From the NCBI RefSeq assembly GCF_014164785.1, contig NZ_JACJFN010000001.1, positions 1,364,001 to 1,428,000 on the forward strand: 64,000 bases of DNA. Direction: 5' to 3'. Origin of the DNA: Aquipseudomonas guryensis. GTDB lineage: Bacteria > Pseudomonadota > Gammaproteobacteria > Pseudomonadales > Pseudomonadaceae. Under the pieces are notes generated by a model. The model had not been told where the DNA came from and searched no databases. It worked only from the letters and a program-made list of their open reading frames with translations. Position numbers and translations under genes: made by a program. Positions 56,726 to 64,000 of this stretch are shown in pieces (the first letter of the stretch is position 1; each line of letters opens with the position of its first letter).

Positions 56726-57664
56726 ATGCGAGTTCTGGTGACAGGTGGTGCGGGATTCATCGGCTCGCATTTGTGCCGGCGTTTGCTGGCGGATGGCCAT
56801 GAAGTGCTTTCGGTGGACAACTACTTCACCGGCAGTCGGCAGAATATTCAAGACTTGCTGGCCAATCCCCGATTTGAAGCAATGCGCCATGATGTGACCT
56901 TCCCGCTGTATGTGGAGGTGGACCGCATCTTCAACTTTGCCTGCCCGGCTTCGCCGATACACTATCAGCGCGATCCGGTGCAAACAACCAAGACCAGTGT
57001 GCACGGGGCGATAAACATGCTGGGCCTGGCCAAGCGCACGGGGGCGAGAATTCTGCAGGCCTCGACATCGGAAGTGTATGGCGATCCGGAGTGTCACCCA
57101 CAAACGGAAAGTTATTGGGGAAGGGTTAATCCGATTGGTATCCGAAGTTGCTATGACGAAGGCAAGCGTTGTGCGGAGACTTTATTCTTCGATTATTACC
57201 GGCAGCACGCACTGGATATAAAAGTGGTGCGCATATTCAATACTTATGGGCCGGGTATGCAGCTGCAGGATGGCCGCGTGGTGAGTAACTTCATTGTTCA
57301 GGCTCTGCGCGGTGAAGATATAACGATTTATGGTGACGGCGCCCAGACCCGCTCGTTCTGCTTTGTTTCGGACTTGGTCGACGGCGTGGTTGCAATGATG
57401 GACAGTCCGGCCGATTTCACCGGCCCGGTGAACCTGGGTAATCCGGTCGAATACAGCATTGCCGAGATAGCCGAGACCATAATCAGCCTGTGTGGCTCCG
57501 CGTCGCGGTTGTCGTACATGCCCCTGCCCGAGGATGATCCGCGCCAGCGTCAGCCCGATATCAGTCTGGCGCGAGAGCGCTTGAACTGGCAGCCCAGCGT
57601 GGCCCTCGAGGAGGGACTGCAGGAAACCATCCGCTATTTCCAGCAGGTGCTGGCGCGCGGTTAG
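56726..57664 (+). CDS. UDP-glucuronate decarboxylase (UDP-xylose synthase)
   Basis: The 312-residue extended SDR has the NAD motif [27 protein letters not shown], the catalytic YxxxK in [14 protein letters not shown] and [12 protein letters not shown], the set that marks UXS rather than epimerases. It converts UDP-glucuronate to UDP-xylose, so it uses the product of the adjacent Ugd. ATG 56726 is chosen, with AGGA six bases upstream; the frame begins at 56675 inside the divergent gene. UDP-xylose genes are not part of the usual core in this location. Confidence 0.9.
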   Translation: MRVLVTGGAGFIGSHLCRRLLADGHEVLSVDNYFTGSRQNIQDLLANPRFEAMRHDVTFPLYVEVDRIFNFACPASPIHYQRDPVQTTKTSVHGAINMLGLAKRTGARILQASTSEVYGDPECHPQTESYWGRVNPIGIRSCYDEGKRCAETLFFDYYRQHALDIKVVRIFNTYGPGMQLQDGRVVSNFIVQALRGEDITIYGDGAQTRSFCFVSDLVDGVVAMMDSPADFTGPVNLGNPVEYSIAEIAETIISLCGSASRLSYMPLPEDDPRQRQPDISLARERLNWQPSVALEEGLQETIRYFQQVLARG

Positions 57665-57701
57665 GGGTGCATCCTTCTGCGTTCTGGCGGTTGGCGGGGA
57701 G

Positions 57702-58685
57702 TCAGGTGCGGCCGGTTAGCCAGCGGGGAATGCGCCGCTCCAGGTAGTAGTCAGGCTGGCGCAATGAGCCGCCGATAAAGCCGACATGACCGCCGCGCGC
57801 ATGCAGTTCCAGCTGGGTGCTGGCTGACAGTTCGTGGGCCTGCGGCACGCTGTGAGGGAAGACGAAGGGGTCATCGCTGGATTGGATGATCAGCGCGCGC
57901 GTACGAATCCGGTCCAGGTAGTAGCGGCTGGAGGCGCGCAGGTAGTAGTCGTCGGCATCGGCGTAACCGTGCAGTGGTGCGGTGAAGCGGCCGTCGAAGT
58001 CCCAGAAGGTGCGCATGCCATCCAGCGGGCCGAGGGCCTCCAGCGCGGCCAGGCGCTCGTGGTGGCCTTCATCGACGAAGCGTTGCTGCTTGTCGCGCAC
58101 ATAGGCGACCAGGGCGCGCATGAAGTGCGCCTGGTAGACCTTGGAAAAGCCGCGGTCGATGCGCTCGGCGCAGTGGTCCAGGCGAAATGGCACGGAGACC
58201 GCCACGGCGGCCTGCAGACCGGAGTCTTCGCCGCTTTCGCCGAGGTACTTGAGCAGCACATTGCCGCCCAGCGAATAGCCCACCGCATACAGCGGCGCCA
58301 ATGGGCGCTGGGCCTGCAGGTGCTGAATCACCCGCGCCACGTCTTCGCTGACGCCGGAGTGGTAGCCGCGTGGCAGCAGATTCGGTTCGCCAGAGCAGCC
58401 ACGCCAGTTCAGCGCCGCGCTGGCCCAGCCCTGGGCCGCCAGCTGCTGTTGCAGGCCGAGCACGTAGTGCGAACTGGAGGAGCCGGTCAGGCCGTGTAGA
58501 ACCAGTACCAGCGGCGCACTGGCCTCATGCGGGCCATGCCAGTCGAGGTCAAGAAAGTCGCCATCGTCCAGCCACAGCCGTTCGCGCTGGCGCTGCAGCT
58601 GCGGCGCGTGACGGCACAGCGAGCCCCAGAGGGTCTGCAGGTGCGGGTTGCCTAGCCACCAGGCGGGTTGGAAGTCGTTGTTCAT
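57702..58685 (-). CDS. YheT-type alpha/beta hydrolase
   Basis: The 327-residue protein matches the YheT/ABHD1-3 family: NPHLQTLWGSLCR near the start, LVLHGLTGSSSSHYV oxyanion region, nucleophile in AVGYSLGGNVLLKYLG, the acid in QSSDDPFVFP and histidine in GGHVGFIGG. Members are carboxylesterase or phospholipase-like with unknown physiological substrate. It resumes the core gene order after the sugar cassette. Confidence 0.9.
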   Translation of the reverse strand: MNNDFQPAWWLGNPHLQTLWGSLCRHAPQLQRQRERLWLDDGDFLDLDWHGPHEASAPLVLVLHGLTGSSSSHYVLGLQQQLAAQGWASAALNWRGCSGEPNLLPRGYHSGVSEDVARVIQHLQAQRPLAPLYAVGYSLGGNVLLKYLGESGEDSGLQAAVAVSVPFRLDHCAERIDRGFSKVYQAHFMRALVAYVRDKQQRFVDEGHHERLAALEALGPLDGMRTFWDFDGRFTAPLHGYADADDYYLRASSRYYLDRIRTRALIIQSSDDPFVFPHSVPQAHELSASTQLELHARGGHVGFIGGSLRQPDYYLERRIPRWLTGRT

Positions 58686-58777
58686 CGGCGGTTATACGGG
58701 CTTAAAGCTTCAGGCTAGAGCGTGGCAGGGTAAAACAGAAGCACCATTGGCCGGGCGAATGGGGCAGGGCACCCGTG

Positions 58778-58841
58778 GGTGGATCGCGCTCCATCGATCC
58801 ACCGAGTGGCGCCTTGGTGGATGAAAAAGGCGTCATCCACC
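58778..58841. repeat. Two tandem hairpins, GGTGGATG family
   Basis: GGTGGATCG (58778-58786) pairs with CGATCCACC (58795-58803), and GGTGGATGA (58816-58824) pairs with TCATCCACC (58833-58841). The second hairpin sits nine bases before the stop of the next gene. The related arms suggest degenerate tandem copies of one repeat that I recall as widespread in gammaproteobacteria. Confidence 0.6.
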
Positions 58842-58849
58842 CTGCTGAC

Positions 58850-59065
58850 TCAGCAGCGGGTATTGCGCCATATCTTGCGGATGGCGAAGACGAGGAGCAG
58901 GGCGGCGATCATCCGCTGCGCCGTCAGACCCAGAGTCAGGCCTTCTGATGGCTCCCAGAATCTGCGGGAGACGGCAAAGCCGATTTCCTGCTCGGCCAGC
59001 AGCAGGGCCAGAGCCAGAGGCGCCAACAGCAGGTAGGGCAGGTTGTCGTAAATAAAAGACTTCAT
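58850..59065 (-). CDS. Small two-helix membrane protein
   Basis: The 71-residue product has two hydrophobic helices (YLLLAPLALALLLAEQEIGF and RMIAALLLVFAIRKIW) separated by a short polar loop, with a basic C-terminus. ATG 59065 is preceded by a weak GCAAGGC Shine-Dalgarno. I do not recognise a family and homologues were not checked, so this could be a spurious call. Confidence 0.5.
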   Translation of the reverse strand: MKSFIYDNLPYLLLAPLALALLLAEQEIGFAVSRRFWEPSEGLTLGLTAQRMIAALLLVFAIRKIWRNTRC

Positions 59066-59127
59066 GCCTTGCTCCGCATCTTGCTTCTCGGTTTGTGGGC
59101 TGGCGTCGATGGACGATGGGGTAGCTT

Positions 59128-59194
59128 CTGTAGGAGCCAGCTTGCTGGCGATCCGTGATCGGCACATTGATCGCCAGCAAGCTGGCTCCTACAG
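59128..59194. repeat. Paired inverted repeat, GTAGGAGCCAGC family, second copy
   Basis: CTGTAGGAGCCAGCTTGCTG (arm 59128-59153) is the exact inverse of 59169-59194. The 23-bp core arm is identical to that at 27870. It lies three bases downstream of the rsmD stop and may act as a 3' structure for that operon. Confidence 0.85.
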
Positions 59195-59197
59195 GGC

Positions 59198-59794
59198 TCA
59201 GTCGTTGGCCTGGCGCTGCCACAGCGCGTAATACACCTGGCCGGCCTTCTGTTCGCGGTGCAGACGCCAGTTGCCGGGCAGGGCCAGGGTCGAGGGCGCT
59301 GCTTCGCTTTCGGTGTAGACCCAGGCGTCCTTGGCCAGCCAGCCTTTCTCTTCCAGCAGTGTGCAGGCCGGTTCCAGCAGGTTCTGGCCGAACGGCGGGT
59401 CGAGGAAGACCAGGTCGTAGGGCGTGGCTGCCTGGTTCTCCAGGTGCAGCAGGGCGTTGGTCTGCAGCAGTTGGCCGTTCGTGCATTTCAGAGTGGCCAG
59501 GGTCTGGCGCAGGCTGGCGATGGCGCTGTGGTTGCTGTCCAGAGCCAGGGCGCTGCTGGCCCCGCGTGACAGTGCTTCCAGGTACAGCGCGCCGCTGCCG
59601 GTGAAGCAGTCCAGCACATGGGCGCCGGCGACATAGGGCGCCAGCCAGTTGAACAGCGTTTCGCGTACCCGGTTCGGCGTCGGGCGCAGGCCGTGGGCCA
59701 TGGGGAAGCTGAACTGGCGGCTGCGCCACTCACCGCCAATGATGCGCAGTTGGCCGCTGCCGGCTTCTTCGGGTTTGGGGCTGGGCTTGCGCAT
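59198..59794 (-). CDS. rsmD: RsmD 16S rRNA guanine-N2 methyltransferase
   Basis: RsmD methylates G966 of 16S rRNA. The 198-residue protein shows IIGGEWRSRQFSFP, RPTPNRVRETLFNWL, the SAM motif VLDCFTGSGALYLEALSRGA and the catalytic VFLDPPFGQ. Its start overlaps the stop of the upstream protease gene (TGATG). The usual rsmD-ftsY neighbourhood is kept, with two proteases and the BLUF gene in between. Confidence 0.95.
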   Translation of the reverse strand: MRKPSPKPEEAGSGQLRIIGGEWRSRQFSFPMAHGLRPTPNRVRETLFNWLAPYVAGAHVLDCFTGSGALYLEALSRGASSALALDSNHSAIASLRQTLATLKCTNGQLLQTNALLHLENQAATPYDLVFLDPPFGQNLLEPACTLLEEKGWLAKDAWVYTESEAAPSTLALPGNWRLHREQKAGQVYYALWQRQAND

Positions 59795-61269
59795 CAGTGC
59801 TCCGGAATGCCGGCGGCTGGCGCGGCAGGTTTGTCGGTGGGCGGCGGCAGGTCTTGCTGCGCCACGGTCGGGCCGGCGGTGACGATCACCAGGGCCTGCG
59901 GGTCGAGGTGCTTGGCCATGGCGGTTTTCACCTGCTCGACGCTGAGGCTCTGCACCTGGGCCATGAAGTCTTCTAGGTAGGTCAGCGGCAGGTCGTAGAA
60001 ACCCATGGCGCCGAGCTGGCCGACGATATCGGCGTTGCTCGCGGTGGACAGCGGGAAGCTGCCGGCCATTTCGCGTTTGGCGTCGTCCAGTTCCTTTTGC
60101 GTCGGGCCGCTGGCCAGGTAGTCGGCGATCAGGTCCTGCACCAGCTTGAGGGTGCCGGCGCTGAGTTCGGCGCGGGTCTGCAGGTTGATCATGAACGGCC
60201 CGCGCGCCTGCATGGCGCTGAAACCGGAATACACGCCGTAGGTCAGCCCGCGTTTCTCGCGCACCTCTTCCATCAGGCGGGTGCCGAAGCCACCGCCGCC
60301 GAGGATCTGGTTGCCCAGGGTCAGCGCGGCGTAGTCCGGCTCGCGGCGGTCGATGCCGAGCTGGGCGATCATCAGGTGGGTCTGCTGCGACGGGAACTCG
60401 ATATGGCTGAGGCCGGGCTTGGGTGTCTCGGGCTGGGCGATCTTGGCCAGCGCCGGGCCTTTCGGCAGGGCGGCGGAGACTTCGCCGGCGATGGCCTCGG
60501 CTTCGCTGCGGGAGAGGTCGCCGACCAGGGCAATCACCACGTTGCCGGCAGCGTAGGCCTGCTGGTGGAAGGCGCGCAGCTGGGCGGTGCTGATGGCCGG
60601 GACGGACTGCTCGGTGCCTTCGCTCGGGTGGGCGTAGGGGTGGTTGCCATACAGGCGCTCGAACAGTTGCAGGCCGGCGAGCTTGCCCGGGTTCTGCTTC
60701 TGGTACTCGAAGCCGGCCAGCAGCTGGTTCTTGATCCGCGCCAGCGAGTCTTCGGGGAAGGTCGGCTGGCCGATCACCTGTTCGAACAGTTTGAGCGCGG
60801 GCTCGCGTTGTTCTTTGGCGCTCAGGCTGCGCAGGCTGGCGATGGCCATGTCGCGGAAGGCGCCGTTGCCGAACTGGGCGCCCAGGCTCTCGAAGCCTTC
60901 GGCGATGGCGGTGACGTCCTGGCCCGGTATGCCCTCGTTGAGCATGCCGTTGGTCAGCGCGGCCAGGCCGGGTACGCCGTTGTCCTGGCTGCTGCCAGCG
61001 GCGAAGGTCAGGCGCAGGTCGAACATCGGCAGCTGGCGCGCCTCGACGAACAGCACCTTGGCGCCTTCGGCGGTCTGCCAGGCCTGGATATCCAGTTGGC
61101 GACGGCTGAGGGCCTGACCGTTGAGGCTGGCGAGGGATTCCAGCTGAGTGCTCTCGGCTGTCGTGGTCGGTGCCGGGGCGCTGCGGCTGGCAATAAAAGT
61201 CAGCAGACCGACCAGCAGCAGGGTGATGAGGCCGACGATGGCATAACGCATACCGTTGCGCTCACTCAT
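59794..61269 (-). CDS. M16-family peptidase-like protein lacking the zinc motif
   Basis: The 491-residue protein has an N-terminal membrane anchor (YAIVGLITLLLVGLLTFIAS) and two M16 domains, but the HxxEH motif is absent: the equivalent region reads GVPGLAALTNGMLNEG. It is therefore the non-catalytic partner of the protease encoded just upstream, as in two-subunit M16B proteases. The C-terminal domain keeps the TYGVYSGFSAMQARGPF substrate loop. Start and stop overlap with both neighbours. Confidence 0.9.
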   Translation of the reverse strand: MSERNGMRYAIVGLITLLLVGLLTFIASRSAPAPTTTAESTQLESLASLNGQALSRRQLDIQAWQTAEGAKVLFVEARQLPMFDLRLTFAAGSSQDNGVPGLAALTNGMLNEGIPGQDVTAIAEGFESLGAQFGNGAFRDMAIASLRSLSAKEQREPALKLFEQVIGQPTFPEDSLARIKNQLLAGFEYQKQNPGKLAGLQLFERLYGNHPYAHPSEGTEQSVPAISTAQLRAFHQQAYAAGNVVIALVGDLSRSEAEAIAGEVSAALPKGPALAKIAQPETPKPGLSHIEFPSQQTHLMIAQLGIDRREPDYAALTLGNQILGGGGFGTRLMEEVREKRGLTYGVYSGFSAMQARGPFMINLQTRAELSAGTLKLVQDLIADYLASGPTQKELDDAKREMAGSFPLSTASNADIVGQLGAMGFYDLPLTYLEDFMAQVQSLSVEQVKTAMAKHLDPQALVIVTAGPTVAQQDLPPPTDKPAAPAAGIPEH

Positions 61270-62633
61270 GGCTGGGCTCCTTCACGGGTGGTTTCCTCGG
61301 GCAGTACATGGGCCACGCTCAGGCGGCTGCGGGTGAAGTAGGTCTGCGCGGCTTTCTGGATATCGGCGGCGGTCACTGCCTCCAGGGCGGCGAGGTCCTG
61401 GTCCATCAGGGTCCAGGACAGGCCGACGGTTTCCAGTTCGCCGATGGTGGTGGCCTGGCTGGTGATCGAGTCGCGCTCGTAGACCAGTCCGGCGATTACC
61501 TGGGCGCGCACCCGTTGCAGTTCCTCGGCGCTCGGCGGGTTGTGCTTGAGGTCGTCGAGCTGGCGCCACAGGCCGGCTTCCACCTGCTCCAGGGTCTTGC
61601 CCTTCTGCACGTTGGGGGTGGCGCTGAGGATGAACAGGCTGTCGCCACGGACGAAGGCGTCGTACCAGGACGATGCACCGGACACCAGTTCCTCGCCGCG
61701 CTCCAGTCGGGTCGGCAGGCGGCCGCTGTAGCCGCCGTCGAGCAGGGCGCTGATCATGCGCAGGGCGTGCACCTCGCGCACGTCCTTGGCGGTGGCCAGG
61801 CCGGGCACGTTGAAGCCGTAGAGCAGGCTCGGCAGCTGGGTCTTCACGTGCAGCTTGATGCGGCGCTCGCCGGGTTCGGCCAGCTCGCGCGGGGGCTTGG
61901 CTGCCGGCACGGGGCGCTGCGGGATGGCGCCGAAATAGCGTTCGGCCAACTGTTGTACTTCTTCCTTGCCGACATCACCGACCACCACCAGGGTGGCGTT
62001 GTTCGGCACGTACCAGGTCTGGTACCAGGCGCGCAGCTCCTCGACGCTCATGCGCTCGAGGTCGGCCATCCAGCCGATGGTCGGCGTGTGGTAGCCGCTG
62101 GCGGGGTAGGCCATGGCCTTGAAGCGCTCGTAGGCCAGAGCGCTGGGCTTGTCGTCTGTGCGCAGGCGGCGCTCTTCCTTGATCACCTCGATCTCGCGGG
62201 CGAACTCGTCAGCCGGCAGCTTGAGGCTGGCCAGGCGGTCGGCCTCCAGCTCGAAGGCCACGGCCAGGCGATCACGCGACAGCACCTGGTAGTAGGCGGT
62301 GTAGTCGTCACTGGTGAAGGCGTTTTCCTCTGCGCCGAGCTCACGCAGGATACGAGAGGCCTCGCCGGGGCCGAGCTTGCGGCTGCCCTTGAACATCATG
62401 TGTTCGAGGGCATGGGAAAGACCGGTCTGGCCGGGCGTTTCGTAGCTGGAGCCGACCTTGTACCAGAGCTGGGAGACCACCACGGGGGCACGGTGATCCT
62501 CGCGGACGATGACCTTGAGACCGTTGGCCAGTTTGAATTCGTGGGTCGGTTGGCTTTCGGCGGCGATGGCCGTAAGGGGCACGCAAAGCATGCCCAGAAA
62601 TACGCCGAGGACGCGGCGGACAGTGACATTCAT
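61266..62633 (-). CDS. M16B zinc protease
   Basis: The 455-residue protein has a signal peptide (LGVFLGMLCVPLTAIAAE) and an intact inverted zinc motif, His74-x-x-Glu77-His78 in LSHALEHMMFKG, with the third ligand Glu in AFELEADRLASL. It is predicted to be periplasmic and to work with the inactive partner downstream (ATGA overlap). The frame continues to 62705 but ATG 62633 gives the signal peptide. Confidence 0.93.
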   Translation of the reverse strand: MNVTVRRVLGVFLGMLCVPLTAIAAESQPTHEFKLANGLKVIVREDHRAPVVVSQLWYKVGSSYETPGQTGLSHALEHMMFKGSRKLGPGEASRILRELGAEENAFTSDDYTAYYQVLSRDRLAVAFELEADRLASLKLPADEFAREIEVIKEERRLRTDDKPSALAYERFKAMAYPASGYHTPTIGWMADLERMSVEELRAWYQTWYVPNNATLVVVGDVGKEEVQQLAERYFGAIPQRPVPAAKPPRELAEPGERRIKLHVKTQLPSLLYGFNVPGLATAKDVREVHALRMISALLDGGYSGRLPTRLERGEELVSGASSWYDAFVRGDSLFILSATPNVQKGKTLEQVEAGLWRQLDDLKHNPPSAEELQRVRAQVIAGLVYERDSITSQATTIGELETVGLSWTLMDQDLAALEAVTAADIQKAAQTYFTRSRLSVAHVLPEETTREGAQP

Positions 62634-62752
62634 TGACGATAAGTCCTGTTGGATAGCCCAGGCGACACGTTCGCCCGTTGACGATGGGGCGTCAGGATAC
62701 CCCATCCTCGCACCAAGGCCGCGACCGTCATCGCAGCCTGCGCACCATGCTG

Positions 62753-63187
62753 TTAGCTGATCACCGGAGTCGTGAGGGGGCTGATGCTCGCTTCCAGTTC
62801 CTGCAGCATGCCGCTGATTTGTGCGGCGCTCATGCTGAACGGATCGAAGCGGTCGCTGCAGGAGTATTTGAGGAAAAGCTCGCGGTTGGCTTGTTTTGCG
62901 CCGGCCCAGCCCATGCTCCAGTTGGCATAGCGACGCACGCTGATCTCTTCGTAGTCGAGTACGGTGAGGCCTTTGTGGCGTTGGTCGTCGGCTAGAAAGT
63001 TGTACAGCTCGTTCACCGCTGCTCGCGGTCCTTCCAATACCTGCAGGAAGATATCGGCATTGCAGCAGAGGATTCCGGTCAGGCCTTTACGCGGGTTGTT
63101 ACGCTGCGAAGCCTCAAGGATTTCGCGAATAAGCTGCGAGGAAACGCCATTTAAGGCGCGGCTGGCATAAGTAAGGCGGACGAGCAT
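62753..63187 (-). CDS. Short BLUF-domain blue-light photoreceptor
   Basis: The 144-residue protein is a stand-alone BLUF domain that binds FAD and senses blue light. The flavin-contacting tyrosine is Tyr7 in RLTYASRA, the glutamine is Gln49 in DIFLQVLEG, and NNPRKGLTGIL plus the late RYANWSMGW carrying the Trp/Met switch are present. No output domain is fused, so it likely signals through a partner protein. ATG 63187 is the conserved short start; upstream there is a regulated promoter region with TGTACA half-sites. Confidence 0.92.
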   Translation of the reverse strand: MLVRLTYASRALNGVSSQLIREILEASQRNNPRKGLTGILCCNADIFLQVLEGPRAAVNELYNFLADDQRHKGLTVLDYEEISVRRYANWSMGWAGAKQANRELFLKYSCSDRFDPFSMSAAQISGMLQELEASISPLTTPVIS

Positions 63188-63230
63188 GGGATGACCTCGC
63201 AGTGTGAAGGGTGTGATATCCAAGATTTTA

Positions 63231-63256
63231 TTGTATAGGTTTTGTACAGCTTTATC
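63231..63256. promoter_or_regulatory. TGTATA/TGTACA half-site pair upstream of the BLUF gene
   Basis: TTGTATA (63231-63237) and TTGTACA (63242-63248) are direct repeats spaced 11 bp, about 45 to 60 bases upstream of the BLUF start. The 16 bases 63241-63256 match the chemoreceptor upstream site at 29644-29659 with one difference. An 11-bp direct repeat of TGTACA-like half-sites is what CarH/LitR-type MerR proteins bind; no such regulator gene is in the window. Confidence 0.55.
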
Positions 63257-63569
63257 GTGCAAATATCACGGATGGGTTTTCCCGTCGCCCAGATCCCTGT
63301 TGTTTGTGCAGCCCTTTAAATGCCTTGTCACTGACTGGTTGGGCGTCGGCTCAGTCAACGCTGCGCGGGTGCTGCCTAAAGTGATAAAGTCACGCGCACA
63401 AATTCGTGTCGTGCCGGCTCTATCTTTGCGCTGGTACGGGTGTTTGCTCGGAATGAGCGGGTGCGCCAGGCACGGTGCCCAAGAATGAGCCTGGTAAGGC
63501 TCGTGGCTAGCTGCTGCGGGGCGAGCATTCGACCTTCTGCGCTACCTGCGGCCCCCTTTGAGATGACCC
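63257..63569. other. Intergenic region between BLUF and ftsY
   Basis: No gene is supported. The segment should hold the ftsY promoter, but I see no clear consensus. A short open frame at 63204-63488 has no Shine-Dalgarno and starts inside the operator region. Confidence 0.4.
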
Positions 63570-64000
63570 ATGTTTGGTTCCAACGACGACAAACAGTCGC
63601 CAGCTGCGGCTGGTAAGGCGCCGGCCGAGGCCGGGGAAAAGAAATCGCTGTTCGGCTGGCTGCGCAAGAAGCCGCAGGACGAGCTGACGCCGGCGGCGCC
63701 CACCGCGACTGCAGCGGAAACGTCGGCGCCCGCCGAGTCGCCGGCTGTTGCGGGGCCTGTCGTCGAGCCTTTGGCTCCGGCTGTGTCGGCCGAGGCCGTC
63801 GCTGCGCCCGTCTCCGTTGCGCCCGTCGAACCATCGGTTAGCGCCGTGCCGATTGAGCCTGTGGCTGCACCGGAAGCGGTGGTCGCCACCTCGCCTGTGG
63901 CGCCAGTCGAATTGCCGGCGGCGCCCCCTCTGGTTGAGCCTGTTGCCGCGTCGAGTCCGGTCGAAGCCGCGCCCGCGCCGATTGTCGACGTGTCGGCCAG
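63570..64000 (+). CDS. ftsY: FtsY signal recognition particle receptor, N-terminal part (cut by window end)
   Basis: The reading frame begins MFGSNDDKQSPAAAGKAPAE and is open to the window edge (143 codons). KKSLFGWLRKKPQDE is the amphipathic membrane-targeting helix found at the FtsY N-terminus, followed by a long Ala/Pro/Val-rich acidic A-domain (many AAP and VEP steps). The GTPase NG domain lies beyond the window. The call is based on the N-terminal signature and on the usual rsmD/M16/ftsY order. A weak GAG at 63559-63561 precedes the ATG. Confidence 0.9.
   Translation, partial: MFGSNDDKQSPAAAGKAPAEAGEKKSLFGWLRKKPQDELTPAAPTATAAETSAPAESPAVAGPVVEPLAPAVSAEAVAAPVSVAPVEPSVSAVPIEPVAAPEAVVATSPVAPVELPAAPPLVEPVAASSPVEAAPAPIVDVSA

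Noticed and set aside
63204..63488. A 94-codon frame upstream of ftsY
   Set aside because: No ribosome binding site, it begins inside the BLUF operator region and shows no recognisable domain.

Overview
The window is a 64 kb piece of a high-GC pseudomonad chromosome. The evidence is gene content and order: spuC-spuD-spuE-spuF-spuG-spuH, ptsP-rppH, ilvA/rpiA, serA, lgt-thyA, folA, ilvD, mutM, fdx1-coaD, a laoA-laoB-laoC/laoR locus, rsmD, an M16 protease pair and the start of ftsY. From memory this is the neighbourhood PA0299 to PA0373 of P. aeruginosa PAO1, but rearranged and carrying extra genes, so I infer Pseudomonas (sensu lato) without naming a species. I saw no rRNA, tRNA, CRISPR array, prophage or complete insertion sequence.

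Layout. (1) 1-5.7 kb: the end of spuC and the polyamine ABC importer spuDEFGH, with two binding proteins, an ATPase and two permeases. (2) 5.7-6.8 kb: one AT-richer gene for a secreted glycine-rich protein, lying between two identical 38-bp terminator copies. (3) 6.8-16.6 kb: an FAD oxidase, ptsP and rppH on the minus strand, a HAD phosphatase, a MITE-like element, a membrane cluster (two DUF2269-type proteins around an SDR/DoxX-like fusion), then divergent ilvA and rpiA. (4) 16.7-25.3 kb: a YegP protein, two SdiA-regulated-type paralogues, an AraC regulator, an acetylpolyamine deacetylase, a fumarylacetoacetase-fold hydrolase, and divergent D-2-hydroxyglutarate dehydrogenase and serA sharing a perfect 16-bp palindrome. 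(5) 25.3-31.2 kb: small conserved genes and a chemoreceptor. (6) 31.2-49.7 kb: mostly housekeeping (lgt, thyA, folA, ilvD, rlmI, mutM, ggt, fdx1, coaD) with a GTPase/DUF2868 pair, a GGDEF protein and an HDOD protein. (7) 49.8-54.6 kb: the long-chain alcohol oxidation locus with its TetR repressor and a clear operator. (8) 54.6-57.7 kb: an apparently inserted UDP-sugar cassette (ugd, glycosyltransferase, UDP-xylose synthase). (9) 57.7-64 kb: a YheT-type hydrolase, rsmD, two M16 proteases, a BLUF photoreceptor and the N-terminus of FtsY.

Connections. Polyamine uptake (spu) and acetylpolyamine deacetylation share the window. SerA makes D-2-hydroxyglutarate as a by-product and the divergent dehydrogenase can remove it. 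The lao genes take long-chain alcohols to acids. The BLUF gene and the chemoreceptor carry the same 16-bp TGTACA-containing motif upstream, which suggests a shared, perhaps light- or B12-linked, regulator. rppH-ptsP, normally next to lgt-thyA, is about 22 kb away in the opposite orientation, which points to an inversion of roughly 7-31 kb. Several repeat families sit tightly against gene ends, and two of them supply the stop codon of the adjacent gene.
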